Source: Solanum dulcamara (lineage: Eukaryota; Streptophyta; Magnoliopsida; Solanales; Solanaceae). Taken from it: DNA of 64,000 nucleotides. Location of the stretch: NCBI RefSeq assembly GCF_947179165.1, contig NC_077245.1, positions 36,387,286 to 36,451,285 of the forward strand. Reading direction: 5' to 3'. Of the stretch, positions 10,964 to 22,872 are shown in pieces. The translations under genes and the position numbers were made by a program. Below the pieces are notes generated by a model, which made no database searches, was not told the origin of the DNA, and was given only the letters and a program-made list of their open reading frames with translations. The stretch's first letter is position 1; every line of letters begins with the position of its first letter.

Positions 10964-12676
10964 TCAAGTTAATGGGTGCAACAAGTCCTTGTCTTCATCA
11001 CGACACTATCAGGCAAGGTTGCCCGGAGGTGTATTACTTCAAGAGCTGGTAGAGGTTCAAACTATTCTATGTTATGGCTATTCGTTAAGATCAGGACAAC
11101 TTGTCAGACTTGTTACTAGTATGCTTAATGTCTTTTCTCTTTTTGTTTTAGCCTTACTTGATCCATGTTAAAATTATTCTTTTGTGATGCTTTATATTTC
11201 CATGAAGTTTAGGATTGATCCTAAATGCCTTCTAGAACCTTTCAGTGTGTCTACTCAAGTTGGTGAGTTTGTTCTTGCTAAGAGAGTCTATCTCAATTGC
11301 ATTGCCTACATTTTGATGTCATTCTAGGCATGTATTTAACATCATACTTGTTATGCCTCCGTTGATTGTAGAACTCGAGTAGTCAAGTCTCAATTTCCTA
11401 ATGAACTATTCATAGAGTGCGAAGGTTGTCCTGTAGTGCTTGTGGGTCATTTTTTTCTCAAAACTTAAGGCCAAAAAGTTAGTTTCCAAGGGATATTGAT
11501 CACATAGTCCCATTTAGAGACTCTAGTGTTGAGAAACCATCCCTTTAGTCAATCCTAGTTGTTAATGAATTTCAAAAAGTCTTTTCCTATGATCTACCTG
11601 GAGTCCCTCCCTATAGAGAGATAGACTTTGGGATAAATGTCCTTCAAGATATCAAGATAAATCTATTTTTCCATATTGAATGGCTCCTGCTGAGTTAAAA
11701 GAGTTAAAACAACACTTCAAATATCTGTTAGATAAGGGTTACATTGGGTCGTGTATCTCATCTTACTGCGCTTCTGTCCTAGATATGTGAAATAAAAATG
11801 GTTCTCTTAGAATGTGTATCGATTACCTTCAATTGAACATGGTCACCATATAAAATAAGTACCCTTTTCCCATAATTAATGACCTATTCAACAAATGTTA
11901 GGGTGACACTTTTTTCTCCAAGATAGACCTTTGATCTTTTTTATCAGTTGAAAGAGAGAGAAAATGACATCCCAAAGACAACTTTCAGAACCCATTATGG
12001 TCACTATGAGTTCCTTTTCATGTCTTTTAGTTTAAATAATGTTCCTACAACATTCATGGATCTTATTAATCGAGTATTTAAGCAGTATCTGAACATTTTT
12101 GTTATTATTTTAATCAACGACATTTTGATCTACTCAAGAAATAAGGAAGAGCATGCAAACCATCTCAAAATTCTCCTCCAAACTCTCAAGGATCATGAGT
12201 TATATGCTAAGTTTTTGAAGTGTGAGTTTTTTTTAGCATCATAACATTCTTGGGCCAAATTATATCTGGAGAAGGTATCCGATTTAATTAGCAAAAGATT
12301 AAGGCAGTAAGGAATTAGCCCAGACCCACATCCCCAACTAACATAAGGAATTTCTTGGGTTTGGCTAGTTACTATAGAAGGTTTCTGGAAGGATTCTCAT
12401 CTATTTCATCTCCACTGACTACATTGTACTAGAAAAAGAGTATGTTCTAATGGTTTGAAACTTCTGATAAAGGTTTTTATGAATTGATAACTAGGTTGGC
12501 TACTGCCCAGTGTTGACTCTAAAAGAACATATATATAGCTTTTTTTGATAATGTAATGCATTTAGATTTGGACTTAGTTGTGTTTTGATGAATAAAAGTA
12601 AGGTTATAACTTATGCCTCCATACAACTTAAGATGAATGAGAGGAACTACCTAACTCATGATCCCTAGTTAGGGGA
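10964..12676 (+). pseudogene. gypsy pol: protease, RT, start of RNase H (copy G)
   Basis: The protease reads VFSLFVLALLDPC, where the last glycine of the active site is C, followed by RIDPKCLLEPFSVSTQVGEF and LAKRVYLNC. RT includes [20 protein letters not shown], then [20 protein letters not shown], and LINDILIYS at the catalytic box. There the first aspartate of the usual (Y/F)(V/I)DD is N, which should abolish catalysis. RNase H begins (CVLMNKSKVITYASIQLK) and stops at 12676, where LTR B starts. Many stops and frameshifts. No integrase. Confidence 0.85.
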
Positions 12677-15535
12677 TGTAATAACCTCCAATATCATTTT
12701 TGTACTTTTATATATTTTTACTATTTTACCCCTTTCTGTAGCTTCTTTATAGATCTTATGTGATATTCGAATGGGTGGCATGCTCCCTAAGGTGTTTGGT
12801 TGAGTTTGAGGTGATTTGACCATTTTTTAGGCTTAAGATTTGAAATAGTTGACAGTAGACAACATCTAGAGATTCAGGCGTCGTATGAGAATTTCGATGG
12901 TTCCATTAGCTTTGAAAGGGCTATTTTTGAAGAGAAGAAATGTTGGTTTAGGTTTTGGAGTCTTCGTTTTGATTTTAGGGGGTTTTGACAATTTAACTTT
13001 ATGTTTTGGCCAAGAGTTGACTTCACCCAATATTTTGACTAAACACACTCGGATTAAAATTTCATTAGAGCAGTTTTCTCCAAAACACCAAGTTTGGTCT
13101 CGAACGACCTTTGGTTTGGTCCGCATGGTGATCAAAATGACTTCTTGGCTTTTGTCTATTTTAAGTGTTTAGTTTTAAATTCTTTGACTTTGGTCAATAT
13201 TTTATGGAAACGACATATGTTGGGAAATCCGTCGATTATATTGAGTCTGAAATATCATTTCCAGTTGGGTAGCATAGTTCGTTTGTGTCAAGGAGATTCC
13301 AAATGAGTTCGGAGCCCCTGTTGAGGGACTTGTTTTCCTTAGTGAAATGCACTGCCACAAGTAGCGGTGCACTTGAAATTTACTCTCTACATTTGCGAGC
13401 CCTTGGCTGCATTCGTAGAGGTCAAGCTTGTTGGTCTCCACGTTCACTGACGTTTAAGTGTTTTTTCTCTATGTTCGCAGATAATTCCCTGCGTTCACAG
13501 ATGGTCAGCTGACTGACATCCGTGTTCGTAGAGCTTGTCTCTGTGTTTGCAAATGCCAAACGAGGCCTAATAGTGATGTCTTTTAAGACCCATTGCCAGA
13601 CCCTTTTCCTCTGATCTCCCATATATTAAACTCTATTTTTGAGAGCAAATGTTGACCAATTTCGATAATTCTTGTTCCAGTGATTTGGAAATTCTTGTGG
13701 GAACATTTTAGGACCCTTCTTCATCTTAAAACCTTGTAAGTTTCACATAAATTGTTGTTTCCATGTATTTTTGACTATTTTACGAATTGAAATTTGTGGG
13801 GTTGTTTGAGCTCTTCCGATGCTCGAAATGTGCCCATTTTTTGGGGAACAAGTTGCTTGAGTTATTTAGGATCTTATGACGTTGGTTTTTCAATTTCGTG
13901 TCCAGGTCTTAATGTTGAATTTTAACCCATTTTAGTTATATTTTTAATTATAGTAGTATGGGTATCATTGTCTTTGTTTTGATGTGTTCTTTGATTATTT
14001 TATAGAGTGTCATCGTTCAGAGGTAGCCTAGAAGGCAAAAGCTCAAGTTTAGCGGTTCATGTACAGTTTCGACTTTGAGGTAAGTTATGGCTTCCATTTT
14101 CTTAGACTTGGCTTGGTTGAAATTGATATATTTTAGGTGGTAATGTGTGATTAGGTTGGTGGTTTAGGTGTTGATATCCTATTGAGTATTTTTGGGCCGA
14201 TGATCATCATGAGTAGCTAGTTTAGGGTTTCAGCCGTTGGAACCTTAGTTTAGGTACTAGCTTGACTTGTTTACATCATCTATGATCTTTAAAATTTGCT
14301 CCTAGTTGATTTAGACTAAAGAGGCCTCTTATTTGACGTGTTGAGTTTTTGGTTGGTCACTTGTTATAATTTTAGACTTATGCTAGTGCCTTGTTTGGTC
14401 ATGATATAGAAATGTTGGGTCCCAGGCCATGTCTTCGATACATCGGAGCCTCAGGTGAGTGATATATGATTTTTAACATGCTACTTTTCTGATTTACCCC
14501 GCCGATGTGAAAAGAAATCTTTTCAACGGAATAGATGATGAGATTAAGACTTTCAGCGGATGAATAGATATGCAGAATATGTGGAGTTATGGTGATATCT
14601 TATTCATGGCATTTCATGGTTGATGAGCTTGAGGTATGATTCCATGCGACCATTTTTTTTACTTTGGACTACACTTTAGTTCATTTGATAAGCAGGAGGT
14701 GTGAATTCCAGGCAGCTTGTTGATATATATTCTGGGTTATTACTTCGATGTTGATGAGCTCAAGGTATGATTCCAGGTGCTCCATGCTACTTTTGGTGAT
14801 ATTGATCCATATCTACTATTTTATAGTCATTCACACCTTCAATATTTGTGGGTTGAGATTATTAATGTGATTTTCCTGCTTGGTTGGATTTATTTCACTA
14901 CTGTATGATCTTCCCGCACCCTTTTTCCATATATAGTGTTATGTTTCTCTCTTATTGTTATTAGTATTATCATGCTGCTTATTATATATTTATTCTTTCT
15001 AAGCTTGGTCAACCTATGATGCCTATTGAGTACCCCGTCTTTTGGAACTCATACTGTTCTTTTGCATTATTTTGATTCAATTCCTAGTTTGAGCCACCTG
15101 CAACACGCGCCTGATCATTTGTAGCTGTGCCAGATTCGAATTGTGGTGAGCTCCTAGAGTTTAGAGACTTATTGCATTCCCCTTTTTGCTCTGACTTTTA
15201 TATTATATTTTGGATAGTGGATTCTGCATTTTATATTTATATGTTGGTAGCTTTTGTAATTAGTAGTTCCTGTATAGATGACACCAAGTTCGCGGTTTGG
15301 TCTAGCTTCAGTCCGTCATTTTTGGTCACTTTGGGGCCTTTTTGTATATTTTGTATCATATTTACATATCTATACCTTGGCCTAATTTTTTTTCATTACA
15401 TTAATCTTGCTTCCACCTTATTATTTTATTGTTTATCTATTTAAATTAAGGTTTGAATTCATCATTAGTTGGGTTTGGCTTGCCTACTCGGGGTTTTTAG
15501 TAAGCGCGATCATGGCCCAAATTTGGGTCGTGATA
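12677..15535 (+). repeat. 5' LTR of copy B (2.86 kb)
   Basis: It starts TGTAATAACCTCC and ends ...GGGTCGTGATA (TA in place of CA), three bases before a perfect primer-binding site. The first ~430 bp align with 20546-20968, but with many differences. Between about 13360 and 13565 an array of TTCGCAGA/TTCGTAGAG-like words recurs. Several ORFs here (for example 15127-15444) are low-complexity, hydrophobic and non-conserved, and are not treated as genes. Confidence 0.85.
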
Positions 15536-15538
15536 GAG

Positions 15539-15550
15539 TGGTATCAGAGC
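15539..15550 (+). other. primer-binding site, initiator tRNA-Met (copy B)
   Basis: A perfect TGGTATCAGAGC three bases after the LTR end. It fixes the inner boundary of the 5' LTR and the plus-strand orientation of the element. Confidence 0.9.
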
Positions 15551-15750
15551 TTAGGTTAATCAGTCTCACCAATATAAGAGTGATTGTCTAGTAGAGTCCT
15601 GCGGATCGATACGATAATATCTTTATCCAATCTTCGAGAGGCTATATGATAGTGTGAGGAATTAATTCACTATTCGTGTTTCTGACTGTGCGCTAATGAT
15701 GATGAACACATATAAATCCTATTATTTTTACTTTTTCTCTGATTGCAAAG

Positions 15751-17040
15751 ATGAGATACACCTAGGATGGACAAGGCCCCCCTACGCCTACAGATAGAGC
15801 CCTAAATGGGGTAGGGGTCGAGGTTGATACAAAGGCTAAGGTAGAGCTCAGGATACAACATCAGTGCCAGAGCCGAATATAGAGGTTGGGCAGTTTGAGG
15901 CTCAGCCAGTGGAGGAGCATCCAACCCAGCCTCTACCTAGATTCATGTCTACGATAATGTTACATGATACTTTGGACTGGATCCTTAAGTTTATAGAGGA
16001 TATGTACTGATCCTGGACACAACCTAGCACTTCAGTCAGACCCAGGTCCGAGAGGAAGCTCAGACTTCAAGGAAGGCAGGGCATAATATGATTCATTCCT
16101 AGTTCTACAGCTTACTACTACAGCTCCCCATTTGGTGATACAACCTATTCCCATAGTTGTTTAGCACATGGAGGCTAGACCAGTTATGTTTGTAGATGAG
16201 TAGAAAATGTTGGGCAGATTTATCAAATTAGCCTCTCCCGGGTTATCGGGTCCCATAGGCGAGGATGCCCATGAGTTTTTGGTTAGTTACAAGGAGAGGT
16301 TGCATAACCTCAGATTGGTGGACTCCTAAGGGGTTGATTATACTACTTTCCACCTAGATGGACCAGTGAAGCAGTAGTGGAGGTCCTATCTTAGCTGCAT
16401 ACCTGTGGGATCGACATCGATGACATAAACCTAATTCTCTAAGATTTTCTTGAAAAAATATGTACCTCGCAGTTTGATGAAGAGGATGAGAGATGAGTTC
16501 ACAATAATGGTACATGGATCAATGATGGTCTAAGAGTATGAGTCTTGGTTCCATAAGCTCTCTAGGTAAGCTACCATGATTATACCGAAAGAGGAGGCCT
16601 ACAGACACAATGATAAGAGGCTTTGCCGCCAGGGCCATCCATAGTAGTGTCCACCTAGTAGACCAATTCAAGCATCCTTATAGGTTACCAGGGTGGATTC
16701 TCAAGTGCCGATAGTCAGAGCGGCCATACTTCAAGTCAATCATCTTGGGGTCAGACTTCTAGGTATTTAGGCTGTGGTGCTATTTAGGTTCAGTTGGGAC
16801 ATCATAAGGGGATTTATTAAGAGGATCATGTTATGAGTATGGTGATATATGCCACTTTTCTAGGGAGTGTCCTACTATCATCCATCACAAATGCCAAAGT
16901 TATTGGGGTCTGTAGGGTCTGTAGGTTCAGGCCCATATGATCCTAGTTTGCCGCCTAGAGAGAGTGTACAGGGTTGTAGAGGTGAGTCTCAGGGTATGAA
17001 GGGTGGTCTCCAGCAAGCCGAACATGTGGTATAGGTGGAT
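15751..17040 (+). pseudogene. gypsy gag remnant (copy B)
   Basis: The start is uncertain; an ATG at 15751 is followed by an early stop. A recognisable gag core runs 16190-16620: ASPGLSGPIGEDAHEFLVSY, then GVDYTTFHLDGPVKQ and a W-RSYLSC segment, then IFLKKYVPRSLM, with stops at several former tryptophan or glutamine codons. The zinc knuckle near 16825-16870 reads CYEYGDICHFSREC, with its second cysteine changed to Y. The spacing is shortened around 16620, suggesting a deletion. Non-functional. Confidence 0.8.
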
Positions 17041-18960
17041 GCAGTCATATGTATGCCTTTTCGGGTAGGCCAAAGGCAGATACATCAGATGCCGTTATCA
17101 CGGGTACGATATATGTCTCTTATCTACCTATATATACTTTATTTAATCTGGGGTCGACTTACATGAATGTGTCTTCTCGGTATGCTACTCGATGCAATAT
17201 TTTTTATGAGCTACTGCTTGTGCCTATGTGTGTAGCTACACCCGTAGGTGATTCTTTAGTAGTGGATCAATTGTATAGATCCTGTGTGGTTTCTATCTTG
17301 GGGTATGATAGTAGAGAGGAATTGATTGTGCTAGATATGGTAGACTTTGACTTGATTCTAGGCATAGATTGGTTGTCTACTCATCATGCATTTTAGGATT
17401 ACTTCTCCAAGACCGTTACCTTGTGTATGCCACATATTCCTCCAGTCATATGGGTAGGTGCAGTTAGTCATGTACCGTGTGGTGTGATATCCTTCCTCAA
17501 TACTGAGCAGTTATTGGAAAAAGGGTGTTTAGCCTATCTTTCTTATATTCGTGACACTAGTGCAGACACTCCTTCTATTGATTATATTCCGGTGGTCTAT
17601 GAGTTCCCTTATGTATTTCCCACTAATCTACTTGATATTCATCCTGAGCATGATATTGATTTTGGCATTGATGTTGAGCCGGGTACTCAGCCAGTCTCTA
17701 TTCCACTATATCAGATGTCTCCAGTTGAGTTGAGGAAGCTTAAGGTACAGATCCAAGACCTTTTGAGTAGGGGGTTTATAATGGCAGTGTGTCTTCCTGG
17801 GGTGCTCCTATTCTATTTGTTATAAAAAAGGATGGTCACTTGCATATATGTATTAATTACATACATTTAAATAAGTTCACCATCTAGAATAGTTATCGAA
17901 TGCCGCTGATTGATGACTTATTTGATCAGCTCCAGGGTGCAACAAAGTTCTCTAAGATAGACTTAAGGTCACGGTATCACCAGTTAAGGATTAGGGAGTC
18001 AGATATCCCTAAGACTGCTTTTAGGACTTGATATGGGCACTATGGATTCTTAGTCATGCTTCCGGATTGACTAATGGCTCTGCATCATTCATGGATTTGA
18101 TAAACTGTGTGTTCAGGGCCTACATGGACTACTTCATCAATTTATTGATTTATGAAATACTAGTCTACTCTAGGAGCAGAGAGCAGCATGAGCAAGACCT
18201 GAGGATAGTACTTCAGAACTTGCGGGATATGTAGTTGTATGCCAAATTCAGTAAGTGTAAATTTTGGCTTTAGTTTGTGGCATTGCTAGGACACGTGGCA
18301 TACAAGGAAAGGATTATGGTAGATCCAACAAAGATTGCAGTAACTCACGATTAGGCTACGCCCACTTCTCCTATCGAGGTTTGTAGTTTTATCAGGTTAA
18401 TATGATATTACAGAGAGTTTGTGGAAGGGTTCTCTTGTATTACATCTCCTTTGACTAGACTGAGTAAGAAAAAATTTCCTTCTAATGGTCTGACGAGTGT
18501 GAGGCTCCCTTTCTGAAGCTCAAAGCCCTGTTGACTTCTACTCCAATTCTTACTCTTTTTGTTTAGGATCAGGGATTTACAGTATGTTGTGATACTTCAG
18601 GCATTGAATTACATTGCATTTTGATGTAGTAGGGTAGAGTTATTGCATATGCTTCCAAGCACCTGAAGGTGTATGAATAGAACTACCCCTCACATGATAT
18701 AGATTTGGCGGCGGTAGTCTTCGAATTAAAGATTTAGAGGAATTATTTGTTTCGAGGCCATTTTCAGATCTACACTAACCTCCGTAGTCTTCACTACATA
18801 TTCAGCCAGAAAGACCTTAATTTGAGATAACGCAGGTTGTTAAAGTAGTAAAAGGACTATGACATCACTATTCTCTATCACTCGGGCAAGGCAAATGTAG
18901 AAGCAAATGCTTTGAGCTGTAAGGCGGTGAGTATAGGGAGTTTGGAATTTTTATCAGTTA
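17041..18960 (+). pseudogene. gypsy protease, RT and RNase H (copy B)
   Basis: The protease has LFNLGSTYMNVSSRYA, where the catalytic D is N, and VDFDLILGIDWLS. The linker DIDFGIDVEPGTQPVSIPLY leads into RT ([20 protein letters not shown]). The catalytic box at about 18145 reads LIYEILVYS, so both aspartates of FIDD are lost. RNase H (about 18570-18910) contains VIAYASKHLKVYE, NYPSHDIDLAAVVFELKI and YHSGKANVEANALS. There are numerous stop codons throughout. The order RT, RNase H, integrase is that of Ty3/gypsy. Confidence 0.88.
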
Positions 18961-20514
18961 AGGAGTGGCCTTTAGCTTCGGAAATTCAATCATTTTCTAA
19001 CCAGATGGTTCGTCTTGATATTTCTTAACTGGGCAGGGTACTTGCTTGTGTAAAGGCCAGGTTTTCCTTGATGGAGTAGATTCAGGCACAACAATTTGAG
19101 GACCCATAACTGAGGGTGATTCGTAATAAGGTACTTAGTATGGAGGATAGGAAGGTGACCTTAGATTCGGAGGACATTTTGAGTATTGAGGGTCGTATCT
19201 ATGTTCCTAGAGTTAGAAATTTAGTCAGGCTTATCCTTTAAGAGGCCCATTGTTCTAGATATTCCATTCATCTCAGTGCGGCGAAGATGTATTGTGACCT
19301 AAAACAACATTACTGGTGGTGTGGGATGAAGCAGGACATTCCAACTTTTGTGGCTAGGTGCTTGAATCGTCATCAAGTAATGTTCAAGCATCAGAGGTCA
19401 GGTAGTTTGACCAAATGATTGCCCATTCCAGAGTGAAAGTGGGAGAAGATAGCTATGGACTTTGTAGTGGGTTTACCATTTTCCTCCTGAGTTTTTAATT
19501 CTATTTAGGTCATCGTTGATTGATTGACCATGTCTTCTCACTTTTTAATGGTCCAGACTACCTACACTTCATAGAGGTTGGCTCAGATTTTCATATGAGA
19601 GGTGGTCCGATTGTATAGGGTACCAGTATCTATCATTTTAGACCATGGCACTCAGTTCACTTTGCATTTTTGGGGTCTATATAGAGAGAGTTGGGTATCT
19701 GGGTTGATCTTAGCATAACTTTCCACCCCGAGACTGATGGTCAGTCAAAGAGGATCATTCAGATCTTAGAGGACATTCTATGGGATTGTGTTATTGATTA
19801 TAGGGGTAAGTAGGATCATTTCTTGGCTTTGGCGAAGTTCACATATAATAATAGCTACCATTCAAGCATTGAAATGGCTCCCTTTGAGGCACTGTATGGT
19901 GGGAGATGTCATTTCCCAGTGGGCTAGTTTGATGCCTTTGAGGTTAGGTGCTAGGGCACCTATTTACTACATAATTTGATGGATAGAGTTCGTATGATTT
20001 AGAAGAGGATCCGTACTCCCTAAGTAGGAAGAAGAGTTATGCTAATTGAAGGTTGTGGCATTTGGAGTTTATGGTTGGAGACCGTGTATGCTAGTGAGTG
20101 TCTCCTATAGAGGGATTGATGAAATTTGGGAGGAGGGATAAACTTAGCCCCAGGTTTATTGTCCCTTTTGAGATCTTGGGACGGGTAGGGGTAGTAGCTT
20201 ATAAGTTAACCTTTCCCCCAGCACTTTCACGTGTTCATCGGGTGTTCCAAGTTTCTATGATGCGGCGGTATATCCTAGATGATCTTACACACTTTAGTGG
20301 GATTTAGTTCAAGTTGATGAGTCTTTATCCTACGAGGAGGATCCTGTGGCTATGTTGGACAAGTAGTTTAGGAAGTTGACATCTAAAGAGATTCCATCGG
20401 TTACAGACCAATGCAAGCATTTCTCGATTGGGGAGGCTACTTTGGAGACTGAGAAACATATGCAGTCTCGATATCCTCATCTATTTGAGCCACCAGGTAG
20501 TTTTCTTCCTTGAC
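18961..20514 (+). pseudogene. gypsy integrase with chromodomain-like tail (copy B)
   Basis: The HHCC zinc domain near 19240-19380 reads EAHCSRYSIHLSAAKMYCDL ... ARCLNRHQV, where the last cysteine is R. Core residues are visible: MDFVVGLP (first D), ILDHGTQFT (second D), and TDGQSKRIIQILED with the E. The C-terminus shows GRRDKLSPRFIVPFEILGRV then LSRVHRVFQVSMMRRY. The tail (20300-20510) has SLSYEEDPVAMLDK, TSKEIPSV, EATLETEKHMQSRYPHLFEP, the layout of Tekay-type chromodomain tails. Such tails bind modified histones in related elements. Stops make this copy dead. Confidence 0.85.
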
Positions 20515-20545
20515 TTTCGAGGACAAAAGTCGTTTTAATAGTGGA

Positions 20546-20968
20546 TGTTATAATGACCTCCAAGGTTATTTAGTTTGGTGTTTTTACCATTTACCATTTC
20601 CATAGCTTCTTTATAGCTCTTATATGATGTTCGGATGGGATACACGCTCCCCAAGGTATCCAATTGATTTTAAGGTGGTTTGGCCATTTTTAAGGCTTAA
20701 GGTTTAAAAGAGTCGACTTTAGTCAACATCCAGAGATTCGAGCATTGTATGAGAATTCTGAATATTCCATCGGCTCCACAAGGTCCATTTTGGTCTGGAA
20801 GGAAGGTTGGTTTGTATTTTAGAGTCTTTTTTTGAGTTTAGATGGTTTTGCCATTTTAACTTTAAGGTTTGGCCAAGGGTTGAGCTCAATCAAATTTTTG
20901 AGTAAAGACGCTCGGATGAAAATTTTCTTAGTTCTGTTAGCTTTGGAATGCCATGTTTGGTCTTGAAC
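20546..20968 (+). repeat. 3' LTR of copy B, truncated
   Basis: It starts TGTTATAATGACCTCC after a purine-rich stretch and GTGGA. It corresponds to 12677 to about 13105 of the 5' LTR (shared runs such as TAGCTTCTTTATAG, TATGAGAATT and TTTGGCCAAG). It stops at the equivalent of ggtctcgaac, where LTR S begins. The visible divergence from the 5' LTR is high for one element. Confidence 0.8.
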
Positions 20969-22872
20969 TATCATGACCCAACCCCGTAGGCCGTGATGGG
21001 TGCCCGAACTGGACACTCGCATATACCCATGCTAAGTATAAGTAAATCTGGGCCCTGTTTGAGTTATAATGTATCGAAAGGCACGATAACATATAAGCCG
21101 ACGAGGCCATCGCAAAATATAGGAACAATTGTACACACATACATATAAAACCCACATACATGTCCACCGACCTCTAAGAGAAAGAACAGTAACATAAGGC
21201 GGGACCGGGCCTCCGCCGTACCCCTGAACAAATAAATATATACATAGGAGGAACGATACCAACAAGCTAGGCTCCAGAATAGTGGAGCACTCCCAACATA
21301 GCTGAGTGAAAATCCTAAGTTGACGGATCTCCAAAATACGTACCTGTACCTGCGGGCATGAAATGCAGCCCCCCAAACAAAGGGGGTCAGTACGATACAT
21401 GTACTGAGTATATAAAGCATAAAACATCATAATTGAGACAACAACTGAAATAGGGATGCAGGAAACCAAGTATAACAGTTAACAATTACTATGCATGTAC
21501 CTTATGAAATAAGGGCATGTACATCCTCCTAATGTACCATACTCGGCCCACTATGGGGCTCGGTGTTATCACATCATCATATACGGCATCATGCCATCGT
21601 ATATGGCATCATCTCATATGTTACAAATACATCATTATGTTTTCACGTGCATGCCTATATATCATATCCGGCCCTTTAGTGAGGGACTCGGTGAAAGAGT
21701 AGTGTACATATCATACCGGACCCGACCTATTATGGGACTCGGTGCCATTATCACATAGTAAAATATGACGAGAAACGTTCGGCCCGATCCATAATTTAAA
21801 ACAATGGTGAGGAACGTACGCCCCGATCCATATTTTCATCATATCATCGTATATATATATATCCGGTCCGGGACTCGGTGAATAACATCATCACATACGG
21901 CATCATCGTATGCTTTACTTCATCATATATGGAATTTCATCATCGTATACTTCATATATATATATATATATAGCCGGCCTGGGACTCGGTTAAAGAGTAG
22001 TAAAGTTGTGCACGATAACATTTCCGGCCCCTCTATGGGACTTGGGGGAAGATGGGTTACAATGTGCACGAGTACAGTAGTGAGGAACCATATGCAACTT
22101 AAATCATCATCCAAGACTCAATGAAACAGTCAAGTGAACCATCACTTGAAGACCAGAGTAGTAATCATCTTGAGTACCTTCTAAATATCGTTAGGTATCA
22201 TGTCAACTAGAGTCTCAGGAATCGTACACGTGTATCGAGACAAAGCTAAACAGCTTATGGAAATAGAGATGTTTGTCATCGTAGAGACCTTAGGATTAAG
22301 AGCTTATGTATTCAATTACTTTTCATCAAATAGGAGACTCGAGGGTCGTAATTCAACTACTTTGAGAACTTTAACATTCAGAAGTGAATAATGGTCACAA
22401 GTTATACTCGAAGCTCATAAATAGAATTATCCTCAAAGCGTATTTCACATTTCATAACATTTAAAGGTGAGTAAGGATCATACATCATATTCAGGACTAG
22501 TGAATGGAATTACCCCAATGCTCATATTATTCAACCATAGGCCAAATTTTGAAGGCAAAAGCATCTAATGGCTCCAACTCATACCGATTTCCTCGTTACT
22601 CATGCCGACCATGCTACTAGCCTAAATTGGTTATTTCAGAGCTGATAGAACTGTAAGAATTCTGTTTTGAGGACATTTAGTTAAATCTATGACCAGAGCC
22701 ATTTTATGTTTATAATCTCCAACATAAGAAAACGGGCCTAAAACCCAAACGAACGGCCAAGTGATCGAACAGTCAGTGCCAATAGGATAAAAATGACTTA
22801 AGGTTACTACAGGAAACATCTAAAAGATAAAAAGGATGAAAGATGAAAGAAATGACCTAGAGGGTCATTACA
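20969..22872 (-). repeat. LTR S (1.90 kb, minus) cutting copy B
   Basis: The minus strand begins TGTAATGACCCTCTAGG at 22872 and ends ...GGGTTGGGTCATGATA at 20969. To its right the minus strand has GATGAAAGTTC...AGTGGATAT, like the polypurine/LTR junction of copy B, so S looks like the 3' LTR of a minus-strand element rather than a solo LTR. The centre (21540-22050) holds at least five copies of a CGGCCC...GGGACTCGGT module and short (AT)n tracts. ORFs at 21032-21469 (minus) are within the LTR and not gene-like. Confidence 0.75.

Larger units (their letters stand above)
7418..12676 (+). mobile_element. Ty3/gypsy copy G, fragmented by nested insertions
   Basis: Plus-strand remnant. It starts with the last ~25 bp of an LTR (..GGGCATGACA ending at 7443) and a decayed primer-binding site (TTATATTAGAGC, 7448-7459), then gag N-terminus, gag C-terminus, protease, RT and the start of RNase H. 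It is interrupted at 7722-8995 by an LTR-like block and at 9584-10958 by a solo LTR. It ends in RNase H at 12676 where copy B begins. gag starts with PPKRTFIQRN, unlike families I and II, so G is a third lineage, though its protease resembles family I. Confidence 0.8.
12677..20968 (+). mobile_element. Ty3/gypsy family II copy B with chromodomain-like tail
   Basis: Full-order element: 5' LTR (12677-15535), tRNA-Met primer site, gag, protease, RT, RNase H, integrase, chromodomain-like tail, purine-rich tract, 3' LTR start (20546). The 3' LTR is cut at 20968 by LTR S. Integrase after RNase H and the chromodomain-like tail fit a Tekay/Del-like chromovirus (family knowledge). The coding region is riddled with stops. 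It is inserted in the RNase H of copy G. Confidence 0.85.

Noticed and set aside
15127..15444. 105-codon plus ORF with several hydrophobic stretches
   Set aside because: Lies within LTR B just before its end; composition-driven, with no start context or family.
21032..21469. overlapping minus-strand ORFs of 145 and 118 codons with many aromatic and cysteine residues
   Set aside because: They lie inside LTR S, overlap each other in different frames and contain no domain.
21540..22050. repeated GGGACTCGGT modules, considered as a CRISPR array or centromeric satellite
   Set aside because: Spacers and repeats are irregular in length and sequence, and the block lies within an LTR.
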